Of a DNA stretch of 64,000 nucleotides, positions 34,974-48,758 are shown one piece after another. The position numbers were made by a program, and so were the translations under genes. The stretch's first letter is position 1, and every line of letters begins with the position of its first letter. Source of the stretch: Iris pallida (taxonomy: Eukaryota; Streptophyta; Magnoliopsida; Asparagales; Iridaceae); contig JANAVB010004057.1 of the NCBI GenBank assembly GCA_029216955.1, forward strand, positions 1 to 64,000. The letters run 5' to 3'. Below the pieces are notes generated by a model. That model worked only from the letters and a program-made list of their open reading frames with translations. It searched no databases and was not told where the DNA came from.

Positions 34974-37900
34974 ATATTCTATCCAACTTATAAAAATTTC
35001 ATCCTCGAAATTAATTCTAGGTAGGGGGTACGCGATGCAATACGATTGAAGAAAACTAACATAAAAATCATACCTTGGTTTTCGAGAACATATAAGAGGT
35101 AATTAAAAAGAATCCAAATTTAATGCCATATTCTACAAGATAAGTTATTCTTCATTCACGTTTCTACCTAACTTATTGGGGTTGGCTAACCGTAAAAACC
35201 GAAGTTACAAGGCTTCTGAGGAGGACGGTTTCTAAGAAAGAGACACGAGAATAGTGGACACTTATGACCACCACAACCCTGGATCCTAAGGGAGCCTCGA
35301 TATTGTCATGGCATTCTGGGTCACTTACTTCTATAGGATAGTTATGCTGTTAACGTTGTTCCTATAGGGGTCACACTTTCAACAAGATGGTATAAAATCC
35401 TTATTCAATTGTAACTAGAACATGTTGGTCCAAAGGAATTTACTCTTCGCCTAACCTGGACAACTAAGAGATGAGATAGAAGAATTTATGGAAAGAAAAA
35501 TAATGGCCCAAGAGGTGAGAGTCTAAAATAAGTGCAGGACAACTTTCTATAGGACTTGATTAGGTAAGTGTTTGTATCTTCAAGTCATAACGACTAATAT
35601 CTGCTGGTTGGTGTTTGGTGTTGTGTAGGAGGCATGGGCTTGTTTGGGTGGAATGTATATGTCGTAAGTAAGACGTGTCTTGCATGGATCATGGATATTC
35701 AGTTTGTTCGAGGGAATGAGTCGATATGGCATGGTTAAATCCAAATAGAACGAAAATGGGCCTCTACAGTTTGTTCTAAAGAAAATGTGACATACATGTG
35801 GTGTCATTGGAATAGAGCACTTGAAGGTGTGTATGTGTAGGACATGTATGTCATGCATGTAGTTTGACTGGTCTAGTTCATGAGTGTGAAATATGTTGGA
35901 AGAAAAATTCTAGTGTTATGCTTCACTTATCAAAGTCACCGTAGAGGTTATCAACTGATACTGATAGAAATAGGCGTTATGATCCATTGAGTTATTAGCC
36001 CAAGTAGAATCAATCTATATCAATCATTTGCTAATCCTTAAAGAGGCTTGTGTATGCACTTCAGAAATTTCATTCTCGAAGTGAAACTAAGACACGATTC
36101 TATATTAGAACAAGATTTTGAAGAATCAAGGTTGTGATCCTTTACCATGGTTATCTAAACGCACGACAAAGGGTATAAAATATGCTACAAAGAATGTGTC
36201 GTAATCCCAAGCAGATGTAGGAACGGTTATGAATGGCATTCTATTATAAGGGATATGGTATACTAAGTTCATAGTTTTATCTAACCCACACGAAACTATT
36301 AAACGTAGAGAGCACAGTAATTGGACTCTTAAGATGGGAAATTTCGAGGAGGTGTTTGATGTTCTGAGGTACTTCTGGTCGTAGTCATGGACTCTATTTG
36401 AAGTCTAGGTATTACTCATTTAACATTGTCTATGTATTGACCATGTTTCATCAAGACAGTAGTAAGGTCTTAGTCAACCAAAACCAAAAACAAGTTAGTA
36501 CAACATATTTCTATTCATCTCATAACACAGGCTACAAGAGATATGGTTACAAAATTTAGGGAATGAGAATTAGTGGTCCAAAAGATACGGGCTACATAAT
36601 AGGAGTAAGGCCCAATTTCATCAAGTTTGGTTTTATAGTCCAAATATGGTTGTATACAAGGATGGGTTTAACTGGGTCTTAATGGATTTCCTTACTGGAC
36701 ATCGATCCTTGATTGAGTGAATCATAGGTTTTAATCTATATTGACTAGGCAAGATGATATGAAACAATCTGAGCCAATCCTAGCAGGTTAGGGTAATTTT
36801 ATATAGGTTCCAAGTCAAGTGGTCGACTAATTTTTTAGCCGGGTTCGCTAACCGGGTTCCTAAAGCCCGAAAATATGCCTTCTACGACTTTTGTGTTTAA
36901 GTAGCACAAGAAGACTCAATTGAGTGGCACACTAGTGGCACATACGTAGAGGGCTTCGAGTAGATCACAACCATATATTGTGTCAAAATATTTGAGTCGA
37001 GGTTAGATCTCTAAATAAAGTCAAAAAGGACAAGGTATTATGGTAGGGGTTATACCTAGCCTTTTTGACTTGAAAGTCGCATCGTAAAAATAGAGTACGA
37101 GGGGACATGTTTGAGTGGGACATGATATGCCTAGATGAAAAAAGACTCCTCTAGGTCTTGCATGTGAAATTTGTTGGAAGGTAACAGCTGGTCTCGTGCT
37201 CCGAATATCAAAGTCACGGTAAGGGATAACAAAAGATCTACAAAAAAAGTCGGAGTTCATGAGTCACCAATTTATCATCCTAGTGAGAACCAATTTACCT
37301 CAATCAATCGATGATCCCATAATTCCTAACATTAAGAATGGCTTACAATTTATTCACTCTAGAGACTAGGACATGGTTTTTAGGAATAATGAGATTAGGA
37401 ATATTTGAGTCGCGACATCGTATCTTGATCTTTAGTAATAATAAGTCACGATGCGATCGATAACGTGATATGGTAGTTATGAATCAGCTTCGAGGATTGT
37501 ACCCCGAGTTCTAATAAATGGAAATGATTGCGCACATTGATCGATAAGATGGAATGATCCACTTGTCCATGGTTTACGAGAGTCTATCAGTGGGATAACG
37601 AACTCTAAAGCACGACATATGAATGCCCTCTACCACTGAGTCGTGAACTTCTATTTGTGTTAAGCCTGCCAGACTATGGTTATATGGGTTTTAGTGGTAT
37701 CGAATGTAGTGCTCGTACATCACTGCTGATAACTAGTATAGCACAATGGTGGGGCGTCATGCTACAGATATTGCCAAGCTGGTGAAGGTGTTGTTCTAAT
37801 GCCAAGTCATTCCTTTTAAAAAATTATACCTAGAAAAACACCAACTGTATCTCTAATCTCGAGATGGGTGTACATCAAAGTCATAGTAAATGACTGCCCT

Positions 37901-39151
37901 TGTTTTTTGTCTAATACTCTCTTATCTAAATTGTGGGGGCCTAGTCAAGTAAGGGTTGAGTTAAGGCATACGGGTGCTAGTTAAGCCAAGAACCAAGATG
38001 ACTAATTGGAGGCTCACAATAATTGATTCCTAGAGATTAGATAGTCTATTATGGTTGTGTTTTAACCAAGGGTAAGATCCTACTCATTTTCAAACTCAAA
38101 TGACTAGAAGGTCACGATATTAGTTTTAGGGTCGAGGAGAGGACGGGTAACTCTAGGCAAGGTTGTAGTCACATGGATAACCGATGGTAGCTCCACTGGT
38201 GTATACAACTATCATGGCCATAGGGGATACGCTATATCTATGTACTAAACAAGAGCATTTATCTTTCTAATTCAGTAAAAGACAGAAGCAATAAAGATTT
38301 CAAGAAAGATGTCATCGAATACAATTACGTAATTCAAAGGCGAATGTATAATTCAAGAGGAATTGTCAATGCAGTCGCGGATGAGATCCTAGATACCACG
38401 ATATCTCACTCCACGTGGGATAATCAAATGAAGAGCGAACCTATTGCATCAAGGTTGATCAGACCATAATACACTGATTCTGATTAGACAATATGTTAGT
38501 AGGGATCCCCAGTTTATATATGTCCTGAACAAGCTCGATAAGGAATAGGCTTACAAAACTAAGCTATAAATAGCGATATTATTCATGGTAGTGCAAAGTA
38601 TAAGTACGGAAGATAAGGAATAAAGCATTTATAAATAGTTCAAGTTTTATAGGGATCTAAGTCTTGTCCGGTATTCCTGCTTATACAGTCGTCCTACTGT
38701 CTCTTGTATCATGCCGTGGTTGACCAATGGAGTATGGGTTACTAAAACTCTATATTCTAGGTTAATATATCTTCCTGTACTAGCATATATTCAGTTGCCA
38801 CCCTATTACACTTCATTACTAGGTTACAAGGATATGGGTGGTGGGCTGTGAGGCGCACTACCCAACTAAAAAGTCAACAAATAGAGTAACTGAGAAATAT
38901 AACACGTTTATTTGTGTGAACTATCTTCCTAACCTTCCTATCAAGCATGAGGGAAAAAGTTAAAATTTATAGTGAAAAGGAATCAAGCAGAGGGAAATCA
39001 AGGTAGTCAGACGAGAGTTCGAAATTGGAATTAAGGAGGGAGGTCAAGCATGTGGTTGAGATTCTAAACTCTAATCATATATGCAGGCCCGTTCGGTACA
39101 GTGATGTAACCGAAATGGAAAACTAGACCTGCATGGGCCACCACCAAAATA
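34974..39151 (-). other. Interior of the chromovirus-like element, no coding left
   Basis: No frame over about 90 codons on either strand and no RT, RNase H or integrase motif that I can see. Next to the 3' LTR the minus strand keeps ATTTCGAGGATGAAATTTTT. Near 36060 a similar AATTTCATTCTCGAAGTGAA occurs, possibly a duplication of that end. It is either a heavily decayed or an originally non-coding interior. Confidence 0.5.
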
Positions 39152-42100
39152 TGTAACGCCCCAGTCCCAAAATACTTAGGACTTAGTACATAGACATGTC
39201 AGCTGCACACATACGAAGTATACTCCAATATATGGAAACCTCGTATGCATACATAAGCTGTAAAATTGCAGTAAACCATGATAACTAAATCTCATCCACA
39301 AAATGAAAGAATAATAATATAAATCAACTATGAATTTTTGTCATTTATACATGTAGTTGGGTGGAGACAAATCCACTACCAACCATTTAAAAGAGAAGGA
39401 TAATACACGGAAGAAAATGCGAAAGAAAGGTAGCAATTCGACCCAAGGGCAATCCTCTGCGAAGGGATGGAGAAGCTCAAGGCCTTGGCTAAACACCTAC
39501 AAATATCACAGAAGCACACACCTGGAAAGATCACCAGGTCCTTAAAGGGACGTAAAAAGATACAGGAAGAACATGACACATAACTGAATATATATAATAT
39601 GTCATAAATCACAAGTAAAGTAAAATAGTCCCTGTCGTAACAAGACACAATATCTCATCACCGAAGCAGTGGACTACCCCTACAACCAAACAAGGACAAG
39701 GGGTAGCGCACTATACAACGATGCGACATTGTCCCAAGCTACTAAAGGAACGGGGGTGACATGACTTTGACCTAACCATTCTAATGTGTTTATACAGTTA
39801 AGAACAAACCTTTCGTCGCATGAGCCCTGGCTGTAAATAGGATCTGGTGTAGTCCCTACTTGGACACTAGTGACCTAAGCACATGACGTTCAAAAACGAT
39901 AGTGGCCAACCTGAGTCGATCACCTTACCCCAAGCACATAATGTTCAAGGACGTCAGTGGCCAACATGAGGGGTAAGCATACCCGTATCTCCAACGGAGC
40001 TTCCGGGTTACAAGGAAATGTGTAATAGAAGACCATACGGCAAGGAAATATTCTCCATACCCGATGCACCTATCGAAGTCACATCTTCGATCATGTACCT
40101 CTACTAACTGCTAAGTCTCCTAACATGCCTCTATTAGCAGTTAGACCTAACGCATGCGCACGGGTGATCAGCCAACACGCAAGTACCTCTACATGCTATT
40201 CATCTCATACATAACTCGTGGTACAACTATGTCAAGGTTTATGCAATATACTACATATGGTAATCCTTAACTCTAGGTTCATATGCAATCAAAAGATAAT
40301 AGATAAAGCAAAGCTAATATCACTGGACAGGTAGTAAATCATAAATTATAATAATGGTATAGCTAGAAGAACTAGAAATAAATAAACAGTGATATGCAAT
40401 AACTAAAGAAAATGTAGACTAAATATAAACAGTAAATATGGCAAGGTATCTTGCCTGAGGTTGTGTGCAAAAGGACGACTTCCAATAGCTCGAACCGTTA
40501 GAATAGTAAAACGATGAAAGCCAAATCCTGTATACGTCCTCGGATGATGAAATAAATACCACGAACGTATTTGGAATAAAAGATATGTCTAGGAAATGCC
40601 TGTCCAAAAGTCCAATTCTGAAACATGGGCAAAATCGTAATTTTGGGTCAAAATGATGTCCGCCGTTGGACTCATTTTTCACCAAAATGCGTGCCAGAAC
40701 CTACGGTCTCTAAAGTCATCAAACTATATGTCTACGGGTATGATTTGAGGAGACGAACCCAACCGTATATCCAAAGTTGGACTCCGGTGGGCTGTGCACA
40801 ATTTTGCCCGTTGGAGCGGGTCGTTGGCCCGCCAAATAGGCATTCCGGTCGACCTTCTCAGAATCGGACCAAACAAGGCATACAGGACAAGAAAAATAAT
40901 ATTGTCCTGCTGGCATAAGTTTCGTCTAGATTTGACGAACGTGCACAAAGTAATTAAAAATTTTGTAAATAGGCCGATATGGTGAATTTCGACGGATACG
41001 TATCAAATTCATCGCGCACACGTAGGCAATTTGAATTCCGTCAAAGTTCACACGTCCGCGAAGTCGATACGCACCTTTCAATACATTTGGTTCGTATCCA
41101 CGTCGTCCGAATTGTCAGGACGGACACCATATCGGGGTTTTTCATAAAAATTCTTATTATTTTAAACACTGTTTTTGACAGATTTGGGATGTGATTTTCT
41201 CGACACCTAGTCGATCAAATTGAGATCTACAAAAAGGGTCGTGAAGCCCTATAGGTTGACTAATATTGGCTTCAATTGGTTTCAAAAAGTTGTGCACGAG
41301 TTGCTCGAAAACAATCACCGAACAGTGCACCTAAAATGTTTCTAAACTGTTTCCGAAATAATTGTTGGTCAATTTTTAGATCGATTTCTTGAAAAATCTA
41401 GTGCGGTATTTTCTAATCTAATTGAAGGGACATGTATATGGTTATATAGGCTACACTCGAGTTTTCGTAGATCGTAAAACGATCAAGCGATGAGAGAGAA
41501 AAAGAGGGAAGAATAGGGGTTACCTGTGGTTGTCCCTGCTACTGTGGTTCGCGGCTGTTGCTGTGTCGTGCGCGTGGCCAGCCTCCGGCGGTGTCCATGT
41601 GGTTGGCAGTGGCGTGCAGCCAGGGGGTGGCCGCCCAGGTGTTGAGGAAGGCTACGGGGTCGATCACGAACTCAATGGGCTAGGGTTTGTGAGGAATCTC
41701 CTTCTCTTTCTCGTTATATACTAGGGGGTTTTATTTTGCGGGTTCACTTATGGGGGCTCGGGTGAACAGTGCCCCATGCGGGTATTGTTCACCTGGTTTT
41801 TTTTAGTAATGATACATAATGGTTTAACAATCTCCTAATTTCAAATCATAAATTCAAAAATTACAAAAGATGAAATTTAAAGATACTATAACACATATTT
41901 TATATAAATTTGTAATTATACACCTTTGATGCATCATGAAAATATATTTGCTCATTAATATTAATCTCAAAAAAAAAATCCATTAAAATTTTTAAAACAC
42001 GTAAAATAGAAAAATATTTTTAAATAGCAAAAATTATAAATAAATATTTATTTATTTATTTATTTTGAAGAAGAAATTCCTATTTCCTAACACATATATA

Positions 42101-42279
42101 AATATTTGTCATGCTTAAAAAAAACACATATATAAAATATTTACTATGTTTAACACTTAATAATAATAAAATCACCTTTAACCACATAATTAATTGGGCT
42201 TGATAATACCAAAATATTCCTAAATAGTATTAAATAAATAAAATAGTAAAAATTGGAGAAAAAATTTAGGGGGTTTACA
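39152..42279 (-). repeat. 5' LTR of the chromovirus-like element, 3.13 kb
   Basis: Plus-strand edges TGTAACGCCCCAGTCCC and ...GGGGGTTTACA form an imperfect terminal inverted repeat. The last 1.97 kb matches 33012-34973. It includes an ACCAAACAAGGAC block at 39684 shared with the LTRs at 11778 and 24747. A minus-strand TATA (AGTATATAACGAG) lies near 41720. It lies inside a Tat integrase sequence (42280 onward). Confidence 0.7.
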
Positions 42280-43660
42280 GGATTAATAGGGCCAATGACA
42301 TCCATGTCCCAAACTTCGAAGGGCCATGATGCTGCAGTCGGATGTAGAAATTTTGATGGTTGATGAATGAAATCCGCATGGATTTGACATGTTCGACAGT
42401 TTCTTGAATATTCAATGGCATCTAACACCATGGTTAGCTAATAATATCCCATGTGTCGGATCCGATCATGTAGCTTAAGACCAGGTTGACATGCACCACA
42501 GACACCGTCGTGGGCTTCATGTAGTACTGTTTTGCTTTATTTCTCGTAAGACAGCGTAAGAGTATACCATCAAATGATCGCCTGTATAGTATTTTGGAGG
42601 TATGATTGTAGTAGAATCTGAGTGATCGCCGATGGATTGTTGTGGCTTCTTTGGGATCTTCAGGTAAGATGTCATGTACCGAAAAGTCGATGAAAGGAAC
42701 TCTCCAGTCTTCGCTAGTAGTGCAAATCTTGACTAAATTGTTGTATTCCAGATTGAAATTATTCTCGATGCAGAATAATTCTCTATTAGTGATGATGATC
42801 ATCTGTTGTCTTTTCACAGGGATCGCTAATACTGCTGCTAGATTAGCAAGTTCATCAGCTTCTATATTGCAAGCTCGGCATACATGTTCAATGAAGAAGC
42901 CTTTGAATGATGTAGCCAGCTTGACTGCTGCTTCATGGTATAGAACAAGACCTTGATGTCGAACTTCGTACGTGCCTTTAACCAGATTAGCAATCAGTTT
43001 AGAGTCTCCGTATACTTCCAAGTATTCAATATCCAACTGTTTAGCTAATTGGAGACCAATGAGTATAACATTATATTCAGCGACATTGTTAGAACGTGGC
43101 TCGTCCAGGGAATAGGCTCTTTGAATGGCCAGTCCTTCTGATGATACCAGAACAAATCCAACTCCAGCGACGATAGTGCATTTGGGTCCGATTCTAGATG
43201 CACCATCGAAGAATAGACACCAAGCAGGGATTCCTTCTAAAGTCATGTTAGATTCCAGAGTTTCGTTAGGAATTTTATCACAGAGTTTAGAAGTCTCAAG
43301 AATTGGGTGAGCAGTCAGGAAGTCAGCTCGGGCTTGACCCTTAACAGACTTTATGGGACATAGACCATATCATACTGTGCTAGCAATATAGCCTATGTAG
43401 CGAATCTGGAATTAAGTGTACTGGGTTTCTTCATCAAGACTCGGAGAGGGTTGACTCTGGAAATGACATGAATAGTCTGGCCCGTGATATAATATCGTAT
43501 TTTCTGGACAACAAACATCAGGGCTATACATTCTTTTTCTACCGGGCTGTATCGATGTTCAATACCGATCATCGTACGACTGAGATAATAGTGAAGGATG
43601 GGGATTCCCAGGACCCCTACTTTGGTATAAATATTGATCGATAGAAAGTTAAACAGATTT
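42280..43660 (-). pseudogene. Tat-lineage Ty3/gypsy pol fragment (RNase H, second RNase H, integrase N-terminus)
   Basis: Minus strand, three pieces. 43665-43393 has the RT-linked RNase H start (YYLSRTMIGIEHRYSPVEKE). 43246-42434 (270 residues) holds the second RNase H, with its acidic residues in FFDGAS, NNVAEYN, YGDSK and NIEADELANLA. 42431-42290 has the integrase zinc-site cysteines (CRTC) and the first catalytic Asp in WDMDVIGPI. A frameshift separates the last two. It is a close relative of the intact element's pol at 52451-54829. It is cut at 42279 by the chromovirus-like LTR and at about 43665 by the copia LTR. Confidence 0.85.
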
Positions 43661-43666
43661 AACACG

Positions 43667-44859
43667 TGTTCTAACTCTTCATAGGCGAAAACTAGGGTTC
43701 ACGAATTATACCAGCGATGGGAAGAAGCCAAGTAGTTCGTGGCAATCTCGAACGAACGACCCAAGTTCTTCTATACGTATTCCTTCCTCGAGTTGGACGT
43801 CGTGTGGGCGACGATCTCCCAACCTTTTCTTCTCCTTGGCAGCCCTCTCTTTCTTTACTTACGTGAATCACGAATTTAGAGAAAGCTTCAGATTTTTATA
43901 CCAGTAATTTGGCGTCCAGAGAATAGAGGATATATATAGGCTACGACAGGGACCATGAGGAGAAATTAGGGTTAGGCCTCTTAACGGATCTGGATATCCC
44001 GTGTTTACCCCGAACACACAATCCAGGCCCATTAATAATAGCTCGGTACACTAATGAGCTATTGTTGCACTACCTCCCTAATCCCAAATTATGTTTGTGG
44101 GCTCCTTTTATTATATGCTCGTTTGGCTCCCCATGTTATGATATCGAATGTCCGTCGATCAAATTAAGTTACTGACAACTATATTGATTCGACATCTTTT
44201 ATTCTTAAGTAGAACCGCTCAATTTTATTTATCATGTCGGATATAATCCACCTGTAGGATTTATATGACAATCCTTATGAGCTCCTTAAGGGGACATCAT
44301 CAACCCGATGTATCGGGACCTGAATTCTATTTATAATCAACAGCCCATCATACATACAATGTTATTACCCAATTCATAGAGGTTGTTGACCGATAATGAA
44401 TCTCACTCTTTCATGAGTCAAAGTAATAAAAACTGAATATACATGTCCATTATTATATCCAGATTAAGAGCACAAGCATCCATAATAACTGAGGTGTTTG
44501 TTCTCTTATGTAGTCAGTACAAAGAGAACAACCTCAAGTGGTCCTGTTCAATACACACAAAGTGTACTAGTACAAACCTATAGTCAAGATAGACTAATAC
44601 CAGATTATACTGCAACCTTTCCAATAGATTGTCCAAGTCCATCTAGGTTGTGAACTATTTATATATTCAATAGAAAACTGATAATATGATCTTCTGTGTG
44701 ACACCACACACCATATTATCTATAATATAGAATATCAGACATTTGTATTAACACTTGCAACAAATACAATATGCAAACATTTGCCCATATGATTCTCATT
44801 CAAAATTTAAGGAAATAAGGTTACTACAAAGGTGATGCTTTTAGTATATAACCCTAGCA
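43667..44859 (-). repeat. 3' LTR of the copia element
   Basis: The minus strand begins TGCTAGGGTTATATAC right after the PPT and ends ...GAGTTAGAACA; the outer edge is tentative. A minus-strand TATA (CTATATATATCC) lies near 43930. Confidence 0.55.
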
Positions 44860-44876
44860 ATCTCCCACTTATACTC
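44860..44876 (-). other. Polypurine tract of the copia element
   Basis: The minus strand reads AGTATAAGTGGGAGAT immediately before TGCTAGGG: the GTGGGAGAT type typical of copia elements. A second ATAAGTGGGAGAT lies about 40 bases upstream. Confidence 0.7.
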
Positions 44877-45068
44877 AAAGAATTTCTTTTCAGTATACTG
44901 TTACAAATCTCCCACTTATACTTAAAGCCATGCTGCTACACATCTGACTTCCATTCCCTCAACATGACTATCAAAAGCCTTAGCAGGTAAGCTCTTTGTA
45001 AAGGGATCAGCTAGGTTGTCGGCTGATGCTTTCTTGATCAGAATAACTTTTCCTTTCTTTAAGAAATC

Positions 45069-48045
45069 TCATATCAGGTAGTAATTGTGCTCAATATGTT
45101 TACCTGTCTTATGGGCTCGTGGTTCCTTCGAGTTTGCAACTGTACCATGATTATCAAAATAAAGTGTAATAGACTTAGGCAAACTAGGTACCACATCCAA
45201 GTCCAACAGAAAGGTTCTGAGCCAAACTACTTCTTTGGCTGCCTCAGAGGCTGCCACATACTCAGCTTCCATAATGGAATCAACAATACAGTTTTTCTTC
45301 ACACTCCACCACACAATGGCTCCACCTCCCAAAGTAAACACATAACCTGAGGTCGATTTCCTGGAATATCCCTATCTTACTAAAAATCTGAGTCTGTATA
45401 CCCCAAGGGAACTAAACTATCTGCCTGATAAACTAGCATATACTCTTTAGTCCTTTTCAGGTACTTTAAAATATGTATTACGGCAGTCCAGTGCTCTTGT
45501 CCTAGGTTAGACTGATATCTGCTGACCATGTCTACGGCAAAGTAGATGTATGGTCTTGTACATAGCGTTGCATACATTAAGCTTCCTACTGCTGAAGCAT
45601 AAGAAACTGCTTTCATGTTCTCTATCTCTTTAGGTGGCCTCAGACACTGCTCCTTTGATAGAGCAATTCCATGTCTAAAAGGTAAGAAACCTTTCTTAGA
45701 ATTTTGCATACTAAAATGAGTTAGTACAGTATCGATATAGGAAGCTTGGGATAAGCCCAACATCCCTTTCTTGCGATCTCGTAGAACTTTGATCCCAAGG
45801 ATGTGATGTAATTCTCCCAAGTCCTTCATATCAAATTGTTTGGGTAATCATACCCTTACATCAGATAACACCTTCACATTGTTTCCAATGAGCAAGATGT
45901 CAGCCACATAAAGTACTAGGAACACCACCATGTTTCCGTCACACTTTCTGTATACACATGATTCATCCTGACATTGATCAAATTCATAGAATTTTATCAC
46001 CTGATCAAAACATATGTTCCAAGATCTGGAAGCTTGCTTAAGTCCATAAATGGACTTCTTGAGCTTACAAACAAGATGTTCTTGGCCCTTTTCAATGAAC
46101 CCGTCTCGTTGCTTTATATAGATGTCTTCCTCAAGACTTCCATTAAGGAAAGCAGTCTTAACATCCATTTGCCAAATCTCATAATTGAGATGAGCTACAA
46201 TAGATAAAAGAACCCGGATAGACTTAAGCATAACTACTGGAGAAAAGGTTTTCTCATAATCGATACCCTCTCTTTAAGTAAAATCTATTACAACAAGCCA
46301 AGCTTTAAAGGTTTCAACCTTACCATCTGATCCTCTTTTTCTCTTATAGACCCACTTGAATCCAATAGCTTTTACCCTAACGGGTGGTTCTACAAGCTCC
46401 CAAACCTGATTGGAATCCATAGATTCTATTTCAGATATTATTGCTTTTTGCCAAGACTCTACATCTTTATCTTGGAGTGCTTCGTTGTAGGTACATGGAT
46501 CAAAATCTTGTTCCTCAGGGACGAAGTCTGATGACTCTCCCAAGAACATATATATATCAGGTTGTATCACAACCCTCCTACTACGACGAGGCACTATCGG
46601 TTGTGGTATAACATTTGTGACACATTGTGCAGTTAATTGTGGTTTATCCTCTTGTACTGTTGGTACTGAAGTACTTGGTGTCTCACCTCTCAGTTCTTCT
46701 AGAATAACTCTACTTGTGGGTTTATGGTTCATCACATAGTCTTCCTCTAAGAATCGGACATTGGTGCTAACATTGACCTTCTGATCCTTAGAACTATAAA
46801 ATAAACCTTCTTTAATTCCTCTTGGATAGCCTACAAACAAGCGTACTTCTGTACGAGATTCCAACTTAACTGCTTTCCTATTCAGCACATGTGCTGGACT
46901 ACCCCAAATTTGAACATGTTTCAGACTAGGCTTACGCACAATCCACAGCTCTGTGGGAGTAAGAGGTACTAACTTAGAAGAAACCAAGTTCAAAATATAA
47001 GCTGAGTCTCTAAGACATATCCCTAAAATGAATATGGTAAATTCGAATAACACATCATTGATCTAACCATCTCCAAAAGAGTTCTATTCCTTCTTTTGGC
47101 TACACCATTCTGTTGGGGCGTTCCAGGTGTAGTCAATTAGGATGTAATCCCAGCCTCTGATAAATAATCTCTAAACTCTCCAAAGAGGTACTCGCCACCA
47201 CAATTTGATCGTAATGAATTGATACATTTTCTATGACGTTTCTCCATTTCAGTCTTGTACTCTTTGAATTTCTCAATGCACTCAGACTTATGGCGCATCA
47301 AATAAATATATCCATACCTTGAATAATCGTCAATAAATGTGACAAAATATTCAAAGCCGCCTCTAGCTTGGATAGTCATGGGTCCACACAAATCAGAATG
47401 AACCAATTCCAACACATCTTTGGCCCTATACCCCTTTCCCGTAAAAGGCCTTTTGGTCATTTTACCTTCCAAGCAGGATTCACAGACTGGTAGAGCCTCC
47501 ACTTCCAATAAACTGAAAGGTCCATCTTCAACCAGTCTTTGAATCCTTCTTAGGTTAATATGCCCCAATCGTAAGTGCCAAAGATATGTTTGGTTCATAC
47601 AAGAAGGATCATTTCTCTTATTTAAGTTAGATGACATATTATTCATTTCCATAAGTTATATTGTGGGTGAAATAGGATTAATGATATACAGATTATCAAC
47701 TAATGCACCAGAACAGATAAAATGTTTATTCTTTCTAATAACAATATTGTCATTAAAATAAACTGAATATCCATCCTTGACTAACATAGAAACAAAAATT
47801 AAATTCCTTCTAAGTGAAGGTGCATAAAGATAATCTCTCAATGTCAAAGACTTATTTCTACCAAAAGATAAAGTAACATCTCCTAATGCAACGATCGCTA
47901 CTTTTGTAGCGTCACCCATGAACAAGCATATCTCTCCATCACTGAGCCGCCTGGTTTACTGGAACCCCTGCAATGTATCGCAGACATGATTAGTAGCTCA
48001 TGTATCTACACACCAGGTACCGATAGATAATACCACTAAACATGT
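45069..48045 (-). pseudogene. Copia polyprotein: protease, integrase, RT, RNase H (broken)
   Basis: Minus strand, N to C. Protease site WCVDT then TGA (47998-48000), where the catalytic loop Gly belongs. GAG-pre and zinc site LWHLRLGHIN / VCESCLEGK. Integrase with first Asp in VHSDLCGP, but the second site reads RSNCGGEY (Asp to Asn), at 47137-47652. Integrase tail and RT start NQVWELVEPP at 46274-47053. RT with DVKTAFLNG, and YVAD instead of YVDD, at 45848-46231. RT end, then RNase H with [13 protein letters not shown] and TLYFDNHG at 45069-45341. At least five breaks plus two lost catalytic residues make it non-functional. Confidence 0.9.
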
Positions 48046-48099
48046 TTCAACTACTAGTAAATAAGATATACTTTCTATGTTCCCTTGTTTGAGAAGTGG

Positions 48100-48758
48100 T
48101 GTAAAACCCCTAAATTTCTACTATATTTTTTTATTTATTAAATTTAGTACCGATTTAAAATTTTGTATTGTACGTCGCATAGTCATATGGTACGTCTCGC
48201 ACGAAATTTTATTTTTTGTAGTTGCTCGTCGAGTGCGAATATGTGCGAGCGTGCATATTTTAGAAAAATATTTTTCTCTATTTTATTATAGACTTTCAAA
48301 ATATTATATAAATATTCTTGCTATAAAAAGCCTTTTGTTTCTAAAAGTTATTAATAATAAATAATATTTTTGTATACTAGAAAAGTCTAATTATGTAAAG
48401 AATATTTTTGCATACATATATTTCATAATTATTTATTGGTCTATTTTAAATAAAAGTATAATTTTCGAGATATATTAATATTAATATTTTATTGTTCAAA
48501 ATGATATTTAAAAATATTTATTATTTTCAAAATTATTAGTATTGGTATTTTAAAAAATATATTTGGAAGTTATTATGGCCATTTAAATCTTGATTTGAAT
48601 TTATGTATTTATTTAAATAGTTAAATAATTGAAATTTGATTTATTGATTTGATTTTAAACTAAGGGAATTAAATTAGATTTGGATTGGATTTGATTTGAT
48701 TGATTTTAATTAAATAGATGATTTATCTACTTGGGTTTTAAACATTCCTAGTCAATAT
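48100..48758 (+). mobile_element. Chromovirus-like LTR, left part (split by the Tat element)
   Basis: Starts TGTAAAACCCCTAAATTTCT, the same terminus style as the minus-strand start of the LTR at 42279. It is inserted in the copia element after AGTGG. It is AT-rich U3-like sequence, interrupted at 48758 by the Tat insertion (target AATAT), and continues at 62404. Confidence 0.6.

Larger units (their letters stand above)
33012..42279 (-). mobile_element. Non-coding chromovirus-like LTR retrotransposon
   Basis: 33012-34973 and about 40312-42279 are long direct repeats; the right LTR extends further left to 39152. On the minus strand the LTR reads TGTAAACCCCCTAAAT...GGGGCGTTACA. Upstream of the left LTR (minus strand) is TTTCGAGGATGAAATTTTT, the conserved sequence near the 3' end of Del/Tekay-type elements, which fixes the orientation. 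The interior (34974-39151) has no pol ORF. The 3' LTR lacks about 1.15 kb. By eye the first 215 shared bases differ at about 16 positions, so this is older than the Tat element at 48759. Confidence 0.65.
43667..48099 (-). mobile_element. Ty1/copia retrotransposon, 5' end cut by nested insertion
   Basis: Minus strand: 3' LTR (about 43667-44859), PPT, then RNase H, RT, integrase and protease remnants in the order expected for copia (protease-integrase-RT-RNase H). The sequence breaks at 48099, where another LTR starts. Gag and the 5' LTR would lie beyond the window. The protein style (GSLMYATLCTRP, SRYQSNLGQEHW) resembles Tork/TNT1-type elements. Confidence 0.8.

Noticed and set aside
42642..42956. 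Plus-strand 104-codon frame
   Set aside because: Shadow of the minus-strand second RNase H.
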